From: Azadirachta indica
Taxonomy: Eukaryota; Streptophyta; Magnoliopsida; Sapindales; Meliaceae
Direction of reading: 5' to 3'
DNA: 64,000 nucleotides
NCBI GenBank assembly: GCA_022749755.1
Contig: CM040441.1
Location: 5,626,890-5,690,889, forward strand
The notes below the pieces were generated by a model. The model did not search any database, was not told the origin of the DNA, and saw only the letters and a program-made list of their open reading frames with translations. Numbering within the stretch: position 1 is the first letter of the stretch; each line of letters begins with the position of its first letter. This document shows, piece by piece, positions 1-11,947 of this stretch. The position numbers were made by a program, and so were the translations under genes.

Positions 1-359
1 AACAATATTATAATAATAAAGAAAGGAAGAAATTATTAAAGAAACTCACAACTCAAATCAAGTAAGATTTAATGAACAACCAATTCATATTTATGAGATA
101 AACAAGAAAAATCTAAAATCAAAGGATTGAAGACCACAAGAGGAAAGAGTTGTTTTCTATAGAATATATATTACCATTATTATAAATATAAAGAAAGATA
201 ATGTCATAAAAAGAAAAGAAATTAAATTATAAATATTAAATTTAGAGACTGTAAATTTATCAATTACATTATTATGTTCAATTTCTCTAAATTTCTCAAT
301 CAACCTAAATCTATATAAAGAATTTTAATAAAGTTAATGAGAACTCTACATTAAATTAT

Positions 360-780
360 TAGAAATTAATTTTGTTCAAAGTAATAAAGTTGAAGCCACA
401 AGATCCCCTTCAGCGGCTAATCAAATTTGATCGATTGACATCAAGAATTTCATTGAATCCAATTTCATATTAAAACATAAAGAAAAGTTAGATTAAAACA
501 GAGTTAAATAATTCTCCCAAGAAAACAAAGTCAAGCCATCGTATTTACTTAATTTTTTTGAAAATAAGAAAAAAAAAAAAAAAAGAATCCGTTTCAGAAA
601 AGAAATAAATAATAAAGTTGGATAGTTGAAGCCACAAGATCCCATTTCTTTACCGGCTATTGAAACTTGTTCAATGGACATCAAGAATTGAATACAATTT
701 CGTAGGCATAAGAAAAAGTTGAATTAAGACAGAGTTAAATAAACTCCCAGAACAACGTAGTCAAGTAATTGTATTTGCAA
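360..780. repeat. diverged tandem duplication, 236-bp offset
   Basis: Two related stretches lie head to tail. The phrase TGAAGCCACAAGATCCC occurs at about 391 and again at about 627, followed in both by ACATCAAGAATT, AGAGTTAAATAA and a CTCCCA..AACAA..AGTCAAG string. Small indels and substitutions show the copies are old. They lie 3' of a decayed minus-strand RLP gene and may derive from its introns or exons, but I recognise no protein motif in them. Confidence 0.6.
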
Positions 781-1424
781 ATTAAGTTAATTATTATCTT
801 AATTGGAAATTTTCAAGAGACTCTTAACTTACTCAAATTTAAAAATAATTAATTAAGTTAATTATTATCTTAATTAAAAATATTCAAGCCACTTAAATGA
901 AGCTGTTCAATTGCAAAACATTTACTAATTTCTTTCAAATTTCTAAATTGTTTTAAAAACCTTTGCTGACAAAAATTTTTTCAGTGAAGATAACGTTGAA
1001 AATTGAAAAACTAATAACAAAAGAAGAGAAAGAAATGTACAAGTAATTTTCAAATTAACAGTATTTTGTATAGATTTTTATAATTAATTTAAAAAATTTT
1101 AAGCAATTAAGATACTATTTTTATTTTTTTATATACAAAAGCTTCGGGAACACCAGAATTTAATTTTTATTTTTTTGTATAGATTTGTAATATTTCCTTT
1201 TTGTATGATTTAAAAGAATCTACTTAAAAACCTTTAATCTTATAAAAGAAAAGATTTAATTATAGTTTTTTTAATTAATTAATTTTAGTCAAGTTGAATG
1301 AATTTCACAAATATGAAAGAAGAGATCATTTTTAGATTTTATTTAAAATTTCTTCAGTCTAGTTAAATTATTAGATTATATTTCAGATCAATAAAGGATC
1401 AGCAAAAGTGGAAGAAGGCAGTAC

Positions 1425-2248
1425 CTTTAAATTTAATACTTTCTTTCAAATCATTATAACTTAAATATAATTCTCTTAATGATAAAAAATCCTTAAGAGA
1501 TGATAAGATGCTATTATTAAACAAGTTATTTCGCAAAAAAGAGAACCTTTAATTTGCTCAAACTTGATAATTTTTCTTGACTTGGAATAAATTAAACAAT
1601 TAATATTAAGAGAATATAATTTTTATTCATATGTCAATCTATAAGATGTTCAAGATTTCTTGAACATAATAATTCTAAAATCTTCAAAGCAATTCTCTAA
1701 ATTTAAAAATTACTAAGAATGACATTCTAATCAATTTAATTAATATAATTTAAAATTAACTTTTTCTGAAATATTATTCGAAGTTTGATTGAACATAAAA
1801 TGAAAAATCAGAGATATTTTTTGTAAATCTCATTTGTAATTAAAATATTAAAATTAATTATTTAGAAGAAAGTAAAGTACCTTTTGTTTTTAATACAACT
1901 AGATACAGAGTTGCCATCTAAGTTAAGATACTCTAACTCTTTAAAACTAGTAAACATAGATGCATTCAGATACCATGACTCACTCCGCCAATACTTAGTA
2001 TAATTGATATCTAAATCTATCACTCTGCCAGTGTTGTTGTTCCACTTGACTCTTTTCCACTAACAATAATCTGAATTCTCTTCTCCCTCCACTAAATTTG
2101 TAAGGCTTGTAGGATAATTGAAGAAAGATTTAAGTTGCAAGAGAGCTAATCTCTCATGTTCCCAACATCTCTCACTACAACCATAATTTTCAAATAAAAC
2201 AAACATCAAGAAGAGCAACTTCACCCACGCTATCCATTTTGAACCCAT
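1425..2248 (-). pseudogene. decayed RLP gene, N-terminal exons (RLP13/14/15-like)
   Basis: Exon 1 (2248 down to 1881) encodes a signal peptide (MGSKWIAWVKLLFLMFVLF) and the LRR N-terminal cap, with CWEHERLALLQLKSFF. The cap should continue as a Cys-Cys-Gln-Trp type motif, but the Gln position is a TAG stop (about 2058-2060), and the expected second Cys of the pair is replaced. Downstream of the stop the frame stays open and still reads WKRVKWNNNTGRVIDLDI up to a plausible donor (AAAAG|GTAC at 1881/1880). A second exon (about 1580-1425) reads EKLSSLSKLKVLFF, then shifts frame into NNLFNNSILSSLKDF and SLRELYLSYNDLKESI, an LRR pair, and ends at a matching donor AAAG|GTAC. This exon layout is that of multi-intron RLPs, unlike the two-exon RLPs at the other end of the window. 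The stop, a lost cysteine and the frameshift make it non-functional. Further 3' exons are not recognisable. Confidence 0.8.
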
Positions 2249-2259
2249 CTTAACTCTAT

Positions 2260-3149
2260 TAATGCAATTCTTTTTGAAACTAATGAGAAGAGTGGCTTGA
2301 ATGTCGCTTATTTATATAAAAGAGAACCAATTTTTTATTGTTTTTTCTCATTGACTTGGATGTTATTTTCAACAATTATTCTTAATTTCTTTTTTTTTTT
2401 GGCAAAAGGCAAAAGGTGTCTATGTTAGCTTTTTCCAAAATTGATTATTTCAAAGTCTAATTTACAAAAATAATTAAATTTATTACTGTTTACTTTATAA
2501 ACCTAATAAATACAAATTTATGGGTATCATAGTACCATTATGTTACATACAACTATAATTTCTATTATTTATAATTTTTACCTTAAAATATATTAATAAA
2601 GATTCATATAATTAAAACAAAAAATAGTAATTATAAAATGCATTGTAGGATCCAATTTCTATCAACTAAATTGAAATTGAACATGCTAAACTTGAAATTA
2701 AAAATTTTAATTTTTATATAAAACAAGTAAATATTATCACTACATATTTTTAATTTTTTCTTTTTCAATTAAAAAGCATAGCCTACCTTAGCGTTTGGTC
2801 TTAAATTGATAGACTCCTTCATATCTTTTTGTGTTGGTCATATTAAAATAATTTTTATGATTATAAATCTTCTCCCTTTAATGTATCATTATACTTTTCA
2901 AATTTCACGAAACAAAATCAATTTTTTCCTTCTTAAAAGTTAATATATTTATAAATTTTCATTCATATTTTATTAGTTGATCTAAAATTAAGTTGATTTA
3001 CAAATTACAAATATTCTTTGAAAATATTTATTTTCTTTATCTAAAATTTTTTATTAGACTAAAGTATGGATAGATCTTAATATATGAATTTAAATCATAT
3101 TTTTGTATTTATAACATATGAATATAATAATATAATTACATAATTTAGA
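2260..3149. other. AT-rich intergenic DNA, 5' of the decayed RLP
   Basis: Includes the putative promoter side of the RLP pseudogene (TTTATATAAAAG near 2310, a TATA-like string when read on the minus strand). Otherwise AT-rich sequence with no credible reading frame. A segment near 2,780-2,900 weakly resembles stretches near 6,940 and 3,190. Confidence 0.4.
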
Positions 3150-3570
3150 AAGGTAGTAATCAAATGTACCCTTTCTCAAGTCTTCCTTTGACATTAATGG
3201 TCTCCCAATTATCTTTTTATTTGTCATATCAAAATAATTTTCTATAATTGTATAATTTTCTTTATGTCTTATTATTCTATTACTAAAAAATATACTTGCG
3301 TATTCATTCTGTCTACGAAAGCATGGAAAGCATGGTGCCTTATAGATAAAAGAAGATAAAGAGTTTTCTCTATTTTGGATTTTTTGAAAGTAAATACATT
3401 CACTTTCCGTGTAATTATATTTTATTAGTTGACTAGGAATCTAAAATCAATAAGAAAATTTTTAATTGTAATCTTCTCATATTTATTAATTTATTTCAAT
3501 AGTTGTCAAGTAACATAATTTTTCACAATCATGATCTTTTCATTGAATTATTATCATATCATCTAGAAAA
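3150..3570 (+). repeat. dispersed direct duplication, copy 1 (partner near 9,070-9,440)
   Basis: Shared landmarks, in order, with 9,070-9,440: AATCAAATGT, TCAAGTCTTCCT, ATGGTCTCC, ATTTGTCATAT, AAAATAATTTT, TTGCGT.TT.ATT, AAAGCATG, AGATAAAA, TTAGTTGACTAG and TTGTAATCTTCT. Divergence is high, so the duplication is old. No coding potential. Confidence 0.65.
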
Positions 3571-4247
3571 TTACTTCTAAGGCTAGAAATAATGCCTCAA
3601 GGAAAAAAGTTCTTTTTTTTTCCCAAATTTCAATAAATTAAAACATAAATATATAAATATATTGATACGGGAATTTTGCAAGCCCCACACTAGGGTTTGA
3701 GATAGAGTTGGGTGCACCTGAGCTGGTCAAATGGCTTACACCAGGTCTTGTTCTCTGCTCAGATGGAGAATATAGTCTAAAGCTGCTTCAAAAGTTAGCC
3801 CATTGAAAGCCCTTAAAAACGACGTAATTTATGCACTTTGCTCTCCGCACAACCTCTTCGTTCAACTTCTTCTACCTCTAACTAGTCCTAAACTGAAGAC
3901 ACTACCTCGCTTGCCCGCGGAACCTCAGTGAACCTTGAGAATGACAAAATATATACTGTCTATTTCTCACATGACCATTTTACTCAACTCCCTTAGCCTC
4001 CAAACAATCTTGAACCCATAATACCACAAGCTAGTTTGCAAACTCCTTGCAAAACATATCAAAGCTCGTAAAAGAGCTGTCACTCCAACGACCCGTCTCT
4101 TATGCTTAAGTTAGCATCTAACCGAAGAAAAAAGGGTGAGGGCAAGGTATCTCCATCTAAGAGTAGTAGAACAAGGCAAAAGTCAACATAGAGAAACAAA
4201 ACTCATGAGGTGGTAAAAATAAAATAAAATACCACTAAAGCAACCCT

Positions 4248-5690
4248 TGAGAGAGGGGGGGGGGGGGGGGGTAAATTGATTTTTCAAAAATTCTACAAAT
4301 TAAATATATGCAACCCAATTTCAATTTCAAGAAGTTTAAATTTCTTAAGTACAAAATAATAAATTCAACACACTATCAATATAAATACAACTTAAAATTC
4401 AAGTGTGTGTGAATGAATCCGTGAAACGATAATAACAATATAAATAAATTGAGTGAAAGGGTAGAGAAATCATACACATGATTTTTACGTCATTCGGCAA
4501 ACTTCGGCTTACATTCACGCCTCCAAGCCAACCCGTTTAAAGATTCCACTATTATGCCTTCAAATCCAAGGAAAACAAATACAACTCTAAGTAGACTCTT
4601 GGGTGTCACTCAAACCTTATACAAAGTATGTTTCCCCCACATCTAACCTCACAAGAATTACAATAAAAATATTCTTGATAGAATAATTTATCAATGAAGA
4701 AAACACTCTATTTAAAGAATAATACAAATGAAAAACTAGAGTGTATATAAATTAAATATTTGATTTGCAATTGTAAGCTCGAAGTGTTTAATCTTCAAAT
4801 ATTTATTCAAAATAAGTTTAGGCTAGTATTTATAGTAAGAAATAGAATATAACCGTTTATAACTGTTACCAGCCATTTATGGCTGTTGGAACCAAACTTT
4901 GAAAAATTTGCATTTAGTCTATTTTCAAAGTTTTAAAAACCTTGCATTTCAATCCAATCACTATTACTGACTGTTTAAATTCAAATTCAAAAATATGACT
5001 ATTGGTACTATTTCTCAGTTTGTTGTTCACCAATTTTCTTGAACCTTAACTCTGTTCACTGGTTTAGTCAAATTCGATTAAATCAAATAATCGATTCACT
5101 GTTCACTAGTTTTCTTAAACCTTAACTCTATTCATTGGTTTGGTCAGATTCGACTAAACCAAGTAGTAAACCATGTTTTACTATATTTGACTTATCATAA
5201 AATTTTAAAACTTTACAATTAGGTCCATGCTCAACTTTGAAAATCTTTCGAATAAGCCATTTCCAAAATGGTTCTTATCATTTCAAAATAAATTTTTCAC
5301 AAAAATATAAATTTATTTCTAATAAAATTATTTTGTGAAAAATATATTTTTTAAAAATGTGATTGAAAAATATATTTAAAAATGATTTGAGCTTATTAAT
5401 GCAAATCAATAATCAATTCAAATACACGTTACAATAAATCACCTAATTAATATTCGTTTCTTTAATTCTTCAAGTCTTTTCTTTCATTTGCTCCTAGGAA
5501 TTCTAATTTCTCTTCATAAATGCCTTGATTTTGATATCTTTTTGATGTTCAACTTGTATCCTAAATCTTTATATTGAAGATATTACAAATAATACTACAA
5601 GAAGAATTTGCTTAGTTAAGGATATCAATGTTCGTTATTATTAAAACAATGGGTTATGAACCTCAAAACTAATACAAAACATAAGGGGTC
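4248..5690 (+). mobile_element. probable solo or degenerate copia-type LTR
   Basis: Begins TGAGAGAGG followed by a run of 17 G, then TAAATTGATTTTTCAAAAATT; this start is typical of a class of plant copia LTRs. Inside are ACATGATTTTTACGTCATTCGG and TTCGGCTTACATTCACGCCTCC, a characteristic internal motif of such elements, and an AT-rich half ending near TTATTATTAAAACAATGGG. No reading frame, primer-binding site or polyprotein motif is seen nearby, so it looks like a solo LTR. I could not find a clean target-site duplication and the right boundary is approximate. Confidence 0.45.
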
Positions 5691-6930
5691 AAAAGAATGA
5701 ACACAAAATAGGATGAACAAAGCTCTTTGTAATGCGTTTATTGGACATTAATAGAGGCTTTTCATGGTGAATGTACGGGGGAAATAAGAGGAAAGAGAGA
5801 GAATCCTTTTGGGGAAGATGAACTCTTTAATGCCAAAAATTTTGTTTATGAAAAGACTTTCTTAAAACATAAAAAAATATGCTTATATATGGAAAGGAAA
5901 GTTTGAAGCTGATTGGCTAGCATATATTGCCCTAGCCTTGGCCTTTAACATTACACATGTCCTTCCATTATTGGCTTTTAGTGGTCCCAAGTTAACATGA
6001 CACGTGGTAAGCCATGACTGGTGGATTTCACCTTATGCAAGCTTAAAGGACACGTGTCAGCCTCTTGTTGGCTGTAGAGATTACAATGTCCCTTAGTTAA
6101 CAAGTGGTGCATCCTTATTTGTCCTAGTTGGTGCACGGATCCCCCTAGCCTCTACACAATGTCAGGCAAGATCCTATTACCTGCTAATCCTACTAGCAAC
6201 TTGCCAACTGCCTTGATCAGGGACCGTCTGCTATCTTTTGAAATGGTCCATGATAAGATATTTTTGGTGCAAAACATGGCTCAATAAGTGTTCTAAAGGC
6301 GCACGAAGATGGGCTTTGGTGCATCTAAGCACCTGGGCCACCCTATTCCCTTATTTACGAGGATTAATTAGTTTACCAGAGTTGGTCTAGACATTTTTGG
6401 GTGTATTAAAGTATTGTTTCCTTTATCTTTGTATACGTGCCACGGTATATGACTACATTCATTACGCATGCCACAATATATGATTGTGCTCATCGTACGT
6501 GCTATTATGTCTATGCTTCCTACACATGTCATAGTATATAGCCACATGAGGTGGTGTTCATTGTCAATAATTACTTTGGTGACATATGGCAGGGAGTCCA
6601 GCTTGAGGTTGGTCATATTTAGTCACTGGGAGTAGGGCTCTTCAATTGCTTTATACTGAGGTGGTCACAAGGTGGATCATCCATTAGGGCATTGAATAGG
6701 ATTCTTATGGATTTATATTTCACCATATGTCCGGTCATATTTTCTCCACAACAAAATACATGAATTAAATGAAAACAGGTGTTTTCAATTTATAGAATTG
6801 AATACAAATATATAAATTAAGTTCTCAATTAAATTTTTTTAGCTTAGTTTATTTAAATTTAACTACCAAAAATTTGGTTCTGAATTACGAAGTCAACACA
6901 TATAAAATATTTGAACAAATGAAATTCAAT
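5691..6930. other. less AT-rich non-coding stretch, origin unknown
   Basis: Base composition is richer in G+C than the flanks (for example GACACGTGGTAAGCCATGAC near 6,000 and CACGTGTCAGCC near 6,050), which suggests transposon-derived DNA. Short open frames exist but none resembles a known protein. Two G-box-like CACGTG strings are present near 6,003 and 6,050. I cannot assign it. Confidence 0.35.
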
Positions 6931-7009
6931 GATTGGCCCTACCATAAGTTAATGTCTTTAATTTTTTGGACATTGGTCATATTAATATAATTTTCTAAAT
7001 AATAATCTT

Positions 7010-7480
7010 TCTATGACCTATTATCATATTTTTAATAAAAGTATTTATGTTGTTATATAGCAAAAGGAAAAAATAGTCAATCTTTTGAAAAATAAGTGTT
7101 ACACTTAAATGTTATTATGTATTTATTTACTTTTAAAATGCTAAATTAAAAATGAAACTGAAAAGCATCCTCAAAAGAATCTTTGAATATTGTAAGTTAT
7201 ATTGATTAAATTAATAGGAGATGGTGATTAGTACTATTTAGTAAAACATATAATGATTTTTATACAACCTGATGTTATTTTGATTAAAATATCATCTATT
7301 ATGTATTTGAAATTTGAGTTAGATTTAATTATATTCATGAAAGCAAACAAATTAAAGTTTTTTTTTCCTTTTTTAGAAATTAATGCACTCTTCGTATTTA
7401 TTTTATTAGAAAATTTTAGATTATTAAAGTCATTACTCTAAAAATTAACCAATATCTATGTATAATCAAGTTGCAACTTA
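7010..7480 (+). repeat. three-copy dispersed repeat, copy 1
   Basis: Shares a long ordered series of words with 9,450-9,770 (TTATGTTGTTATATAG, GTAAGTTATATTGATTAAATTAATAGG, GGTGATTTTTATACAAC) and, from about 7,250, with 8,510-8,790 (TTTTGATTAAAATATCA, TTTATTAGAAAA, ATTATTAAAGTC, CAATATCTATGTATAATCAA). The unit probably represents amplified flanks of a lost gene. A SINE interrupts it at 7,481. Confidence 0.6.
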
Positions 7481-7672
7481 TCGACTCGGGCCTTGCCCGA
7501 GTGGCCAAAAGCTGAAGGAGCTGCACTGTTGAAGCTCTTGGCTTCACACCATACTGAGAGCAGGGTACTCCCCACTCTATTGGGGATTCTCTCACAGCAT
7601 ATCTATAGGCTTCTTTCATGCCCACGTGATAATAGTAGATATTGTTGTACTCAAAAAAAAAAAAATAAAAAA
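7481..7672 (+). mobile_element. tRNA-derived SINE with poly(A) tail
   Basis: The head GGCCTTGCCCGAGTGGCCAA resembles the 5' half of a tRNA, with an A-box-like GAGTGGCC core, and a degenerate B-box-like stretch lies near 7,563 (GGGTACTCCCC). The element ends in an A-rich tail (about 7,653-7,672). It is flanked by a near-perfect 10-bp duplication, TTGCAACTTA (7,471-7,480) and TTGCAATTTA (7,673-7,682). The paralogous repeat at about 8,700-8,760 runs across this point without the insert, which supports an insertion of about 192 bp. It is not an intact tRNA gene: the cloverleaf cannot be closed. Short open frames on both strands inside it are spurious. Confidence 0.7.
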
Positions 7673-7682
7673 TTGCAATTTA

Positions 7683-8509
7683 CTGGTGCCATTCACAAAT
7701 TATCCATAAAAGCTTCATTGAAATGACAAAAAATTCATTGACTTGTGTTTAGCATAAGAATTGACTAGCATAGATATTATAATAACAAATGAAAAAGTAA
7801 TGTTAAATTCATTTGTCTTCTCTACAAATATAATTTTCACAAATACTCTTTTTCTTTTTCTTTTTTACCAATGATAAATTCGACATGTTATACTTTATAG
7901 ATCACTTAATAAGTTCATTGGTGAACAAATAAAATTTTTAAGAATATTTTTAAAATTATTATTAAATAAAATTATAAATTTTAATCATTCATATGTAAGT
8001 AAAAAATTTTCAGTATTAAATTGAGAAAAATATCTCTAAAATAAAAGAATGACAAAATCAAAATAACTGGTCCTACCTTAAGTCTCAGTCTTAAAGTGCT
8101 TAATTTTTATTTTTCCACAAATTGACTAGTTATTATTTCTTAGAAAAGTATCTATTAAGTTGATCCACTTAATTTTTTTTTTCACGAATGACTTATTATT
8201 ATTGTTTAGAAAAGTATTTCTTAAGCTGGTCCCTTTAATGCCTCAAGGAAAAAGAAGTTTTTCCTCATTAAATTTTTGATTTATTAAGAGATTTCGAATT
8301 TATTAAATTAGTTAAGGAAGTGACACTTATATGTGAAGCTTGATTATTTTGATAATAAAATAATTAATCACTATTATATTGAAAAGGTAACTATTATTTG
8401 ATGTTGAAATTTTTATTCGATAAACCTAAAATAATTTTGTACTCAAATAATTTTTGTATAATTCACTTACACTAGTCAAACACTAAGAAAAAAATACTTT
8501 TGTATATAC
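7683..8509. other. AT-rich intergenic DNA
   Basis: Continuation of the repeat interrupted by the SINE, then AT-rich DNA with no gene-like frame. A segment near 8,070-8,250 internally repeats a CTTAAGT..GTCC..TTAAT pattern (8,075, 8,160, 8,225) that also occurs in the 2,780 and 6,940 segments. Confidence 0.4.
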
Positions 8510-8790
8510 AATGAGTTTTATACAAATATGTTGTTTTGATTAAAATATCACATATTATTCATCAAAAGTCTGAATTAGAGTCTAAACATTTTCATGTAAG
8601 AAAATAAAACCATTTTCACACTTTCAGTATTTGTTCTATTAGAAAACTTTGAATAATCAAAGTCGTCACTCAAAAAATTGGGCAATCCCTATATATAGTC
8701 AAATCAATTTGTCAATTAATTGTGATGTAGCAACACCATTCATATATTATCAACATCTCTTTTCAGAATGACAAATGGATATAAATTTAA
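8510..8790 (+). repeat. three-copy dispersed repeat, copy 2 (empty site for the SINE)
   Basis: Matches 7,250-7,740 minus the SINE: TTTTATACAAATATG, TTTTGATTAAAATATCACATATTA, TTTGTTCTATTAGAAAA, CAATCCCTATATATAGTCAA, then a stretch leading into ACACCATTCA and AGAATGACA. It reads continuously across the point where copy 1 holds the SINE. Confidence 0.6.
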
Positions 8791-9069
8791 GTTACTCTAT
8801 CATTTTTCTAAAATTTTGTTTGAAATACAAATATTTCTTTAAAAATTTTTATGTTTATAATAGTGAAGCACTAAAAAATAAGAATAAAATTTAGTTTATG
8901 CTATTAAAAGGCACTCTTAAGTTTGAATACTCTCGATATCATGGCTACTCTAAACTATTTATAATATATAGTATGGCACTCAACTTTCTTATTTTACATT
9001 TATTGTCTATTTCAACAAATTTATGTTTCTATAAATGGCCCTATTTGATTCAATCAACTAGTAAATAAC

Positions 9070-9440
9070 ACCTAATCAAATGTTGTCTTCTTCAAGTCTT
9101 CCTCTTATATTGATGGTCTCCTTATTATCCTTTCATTTGTCATATTAAAATAATTTTTTATAATTGTACAATATTTATGTATCTTATTATTATATTCTTT
9201 ATAAATAAATTTGCGTGTTTATTTTGGCCACAAAAGCATGATGTCTTAAAGATAAAAAGATGAAGACTTAATGTTTTATTAGTTGACTAGAAATTTAAAA
9301 TCAATCCCGAAATTTCCAATTGTAATCTTCTTATACATGTTAATTTCCTTCTGTTTTTTTCAATTAATATAATTTTTCACAATTGTAATCTTTTCAATGA
9401 AATATTATCATATCATCTAGAAAAAGTTCCTTTTTTTTTA
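9070..9440 (+). repeat. dispersed direct duplication, copy 2 (partner 3,150-3,570)
   Basis: Ordered shared words with 3,150-3,570 as listed there. No coding potential. It runs directly into the next repeat copy at about 9,450, so the duplicated segments were probably once adjacent. Confidence 0.6.
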
Positions 9441-9449
9441 ATCTAAATA

Positions 9450-9770
9450 GTACTCTTTTTATGACTTACTAACATATTCTTCATAAAAGTATTTATATTG
9501 TTATATAGGATACCACAAGGAAAAAGGAGTTGTTCTTTTGTTAGATAAGTTTTACACTTAAACGGTTTTATTTATATATTATTTTTAAAATGCTAGAATA
9601 AATATGTAATTTCAAAGTATGCTAAACCTTTACACTATTGTAAGTTATATTGATTAAATTAATAGGTGATGGTCTATTAATTCTATTTAACTAAAATATA
9701 TGGTGATTTTTGTACAACTCGATATGTTTTTGATTAAAATATCAAATGTTATGACTTTCTCTATTTTAGA
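9450..9770 (+). repeat. three-copy dispersed repeat, copy 3
   Basis: Matches 7,010-7,310: TATTTATATTGTTATATAGG, TTTTACACTTAAA, GTAAGTTATATTGATTAAATTAATAGG, GGTGATTTTTGTACAAC and TTTGATTAAAATATCAAATGTTATG. After this point it loses similarity. Confidence 0.6.
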
Positions 9771-10186
9771 TTTTTTTAGAAGTAGATATATTTATTTTTC
9801 ATATATGTTTCATTAGTTGCCTATGAATGTAACATCAATCTAGAAATTCCAATGCTCTTCACATTGATTCTACTATGAGCTTAAATAATATTCGATTTTA
9901 TGATTTTATTTGGAACCTTTTTTCTTGGGTTTTTAAAGTAAAGTTAAGAGTTTCATTTGGAATTTTACTCTTTTTTTATTAATGTTTGACATTTTTTTCC
10001 CACGTCAGTTATACTCTAAAATCACATATGTATGTCAGTCAAGGAATTGATTTATTTTTATGATAAGATAATAGTTTATTTACTATTATGATTGAAAAAA
10101 GCTAAACTATTATTTGTTGTTGAAATTATTATTGAAGCATATGAAATATTTCTATACTCTAAAATATTTTTTTTAATATAAAGAGT

Positions 10187-10721
10187 GCGTGTTTGGTTGA
10201 AAGAATTGACGGAGAATGAAAAGAAATTGAAGAATGAGGATTAAGAATTAAGTTTTTTGGTTGTCCAAATTAGTACGGATAGAAATTTTCATATTCCCTC
10301 AAATGGGGATATTATGATTCTAACCTCACTGAATGAATTTCCTGCTTTATTCCTTTCTTTAGACGCTTTCATCCTAATTTTATTTATTAACCAAGTTAAG
10401 TAATTTTAATAAATTATCCTCTTATTTTATTATCAAGTAATTTACTTTTACTTCATACCCGTTACATAGAAAACTAGTCATATTTATAACGTTTATAAAT
10501 AATTTACTATTTATTAATTTATACTATATGACAATAAATTGTTAAATATGTTAATATTTTAATGTTAAAAATTTATTCATAAATAAAATGATACTTAAAA
10601 CTAAAATTATTGGTAATAAAATATTTCACTATAATTTTGTTTGGTTTCAACCAAATAAAGGAAAATTTTTCTTTTCCTTTCCCATTTTCTTTTCTTTCTC
10701 TATTTTTCAAACCAAACATAA
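10187..10721. mobile_element. MITE-like element with GTTTGGTT ends
   Basis: The left end reads GTGTTTGGTTGAAAGAA and the right end, read in reverse complement, TATGTTTGGTTTGAAAAA. Both ends are followed inward by purine-rich AAAG/AAAAGAAA tracts, as in many PIF/hAT-type MITEs. The interior is AT-rich and non-coding. A clear target duplication was not found, so class and exact ends are uncertain. Confidence 0.4.
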
Positions 10722-11947
10722 ATTTATAATTACCTAATTTTCCACAACAGTCTTCTATTGTAGAACAATTGACTTTGGTGTTTCGAATTAATGTGTAGTT
10801 TTATATTTTCTTTCTTCCAGTTGGCGAGTCAACATGTTAGAAAGAGGAAAAATCAAACTTTCAAGTTTCTTCAAACTCAATTCTTCCATAACTTATTTTA
10901 CTATTAAGTTATTTTAAGCCAATCGCAATTTAAAAATGACCACTTTCTCTTTTACTTTCTTTTGTGAATTTTTTTCTTATATTCTTATCCACTGGGATAC
11001 TTAAATTCACAGAATAAAAGGAACTTTAAAATCCAAGATTTCTAATCCAAAAAATTTTAACATTATAGAAAAAGATTTCATTTTTTTTTACGGGTTCATT
11101 TATGACAGGTGATAAAAATTTCAATATTAATAGCAAAAATTAATTAAACTATCTGGAGATAAATAATTATCAATTAAGTCAAATATAAAATAAGTAAAAG
11201 AAATCGAGACAGACGATTATTTAATAAATTTAAAAATTTTTCCTTTTTATTTGTCTAAATCTCTCTCATGTAATTAATTCTATTCTTATTAAAATACAAG
11301 CATATAAAGTAATTTATATTTTAGTTGTTTAAATTTAATTAATAATATTTTATATTGCAAAAAAGTATATACATCAAGTTACACACGTATTCATCTTTAC
11401 ATGCTATTTATACCTAAATTACATTATACATTATACATTTTATTTTGTAAGCCTATAAATCACTTTATTGCGTCACTTATTTGTAGACTTTAGTATTCTC
11501 AATATTTTAGTATTCTCACTTATTTGTAAGCCTATAAAAATGTTTCATCTTCATCTTCTCCCTTTTTTTTTTTTTTTAAGTCTTTGATTTAGAAGAAGTT
11601 TCATTTTCACTTTATTTGATTTAGAAACAAATAAAGAAAATATTTATGACACTTAAATGTTGGAGGGCAGGTGTTCTTATCACTAGCAAAAGCCTTTTTC
11701 ATGAGTTTAGATTTTTTTTTTTTATGAGTGATGTTATTGCCACCCTTCCAAAATTCTTATAAAAATATTTTTTAATTTATCTTATTAATGTATTAATATA
11801 AAAGAAATTCTTATAACATCGAATTAGTTCTAAAAATTACTTGCAGCACGGTCTCACTTATTTGCAAACTCGGTGTTCTCAATTTTTTTTATTTTAACAA
11901 AAATAATTAATTAAATTGCAAAGGAAATAGATGAGCGAAAATTATAC
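10722..11947. other. AT-rich intergenic DNA
   Basis: No gene-like frame or recognisable element. Contains homopolymer T runs (11,565-11,580) and two direct words ACTTATTTGTA.GC/ACT near 11,470-11,530. Confidence 0.4.

Noticed and set aside
493..684. 63-residue minus-strand frame
   Set aside because: Covers part of a tandem repeat and a poly(A/T) run that gives a Phe-rich stretch; no similarity to RLP or other proteins.
6368..6616. 82-residue minus-strand frame
   Set aside because: No domain or splice context; lies in unassigned, probably transposon-derived DNA.
7481..7560. Intact tRNA gene
   Set aside because: The 5' half looks right but acceptor and T-arm partners are missing and a poly(A) tail follows, so it is a SINE head.
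7493..7726. Open frame over the tRNA-like sequence
   Set aside because: Explained by the SINE; it runs through the poly(A) tail and has no protein-like features.
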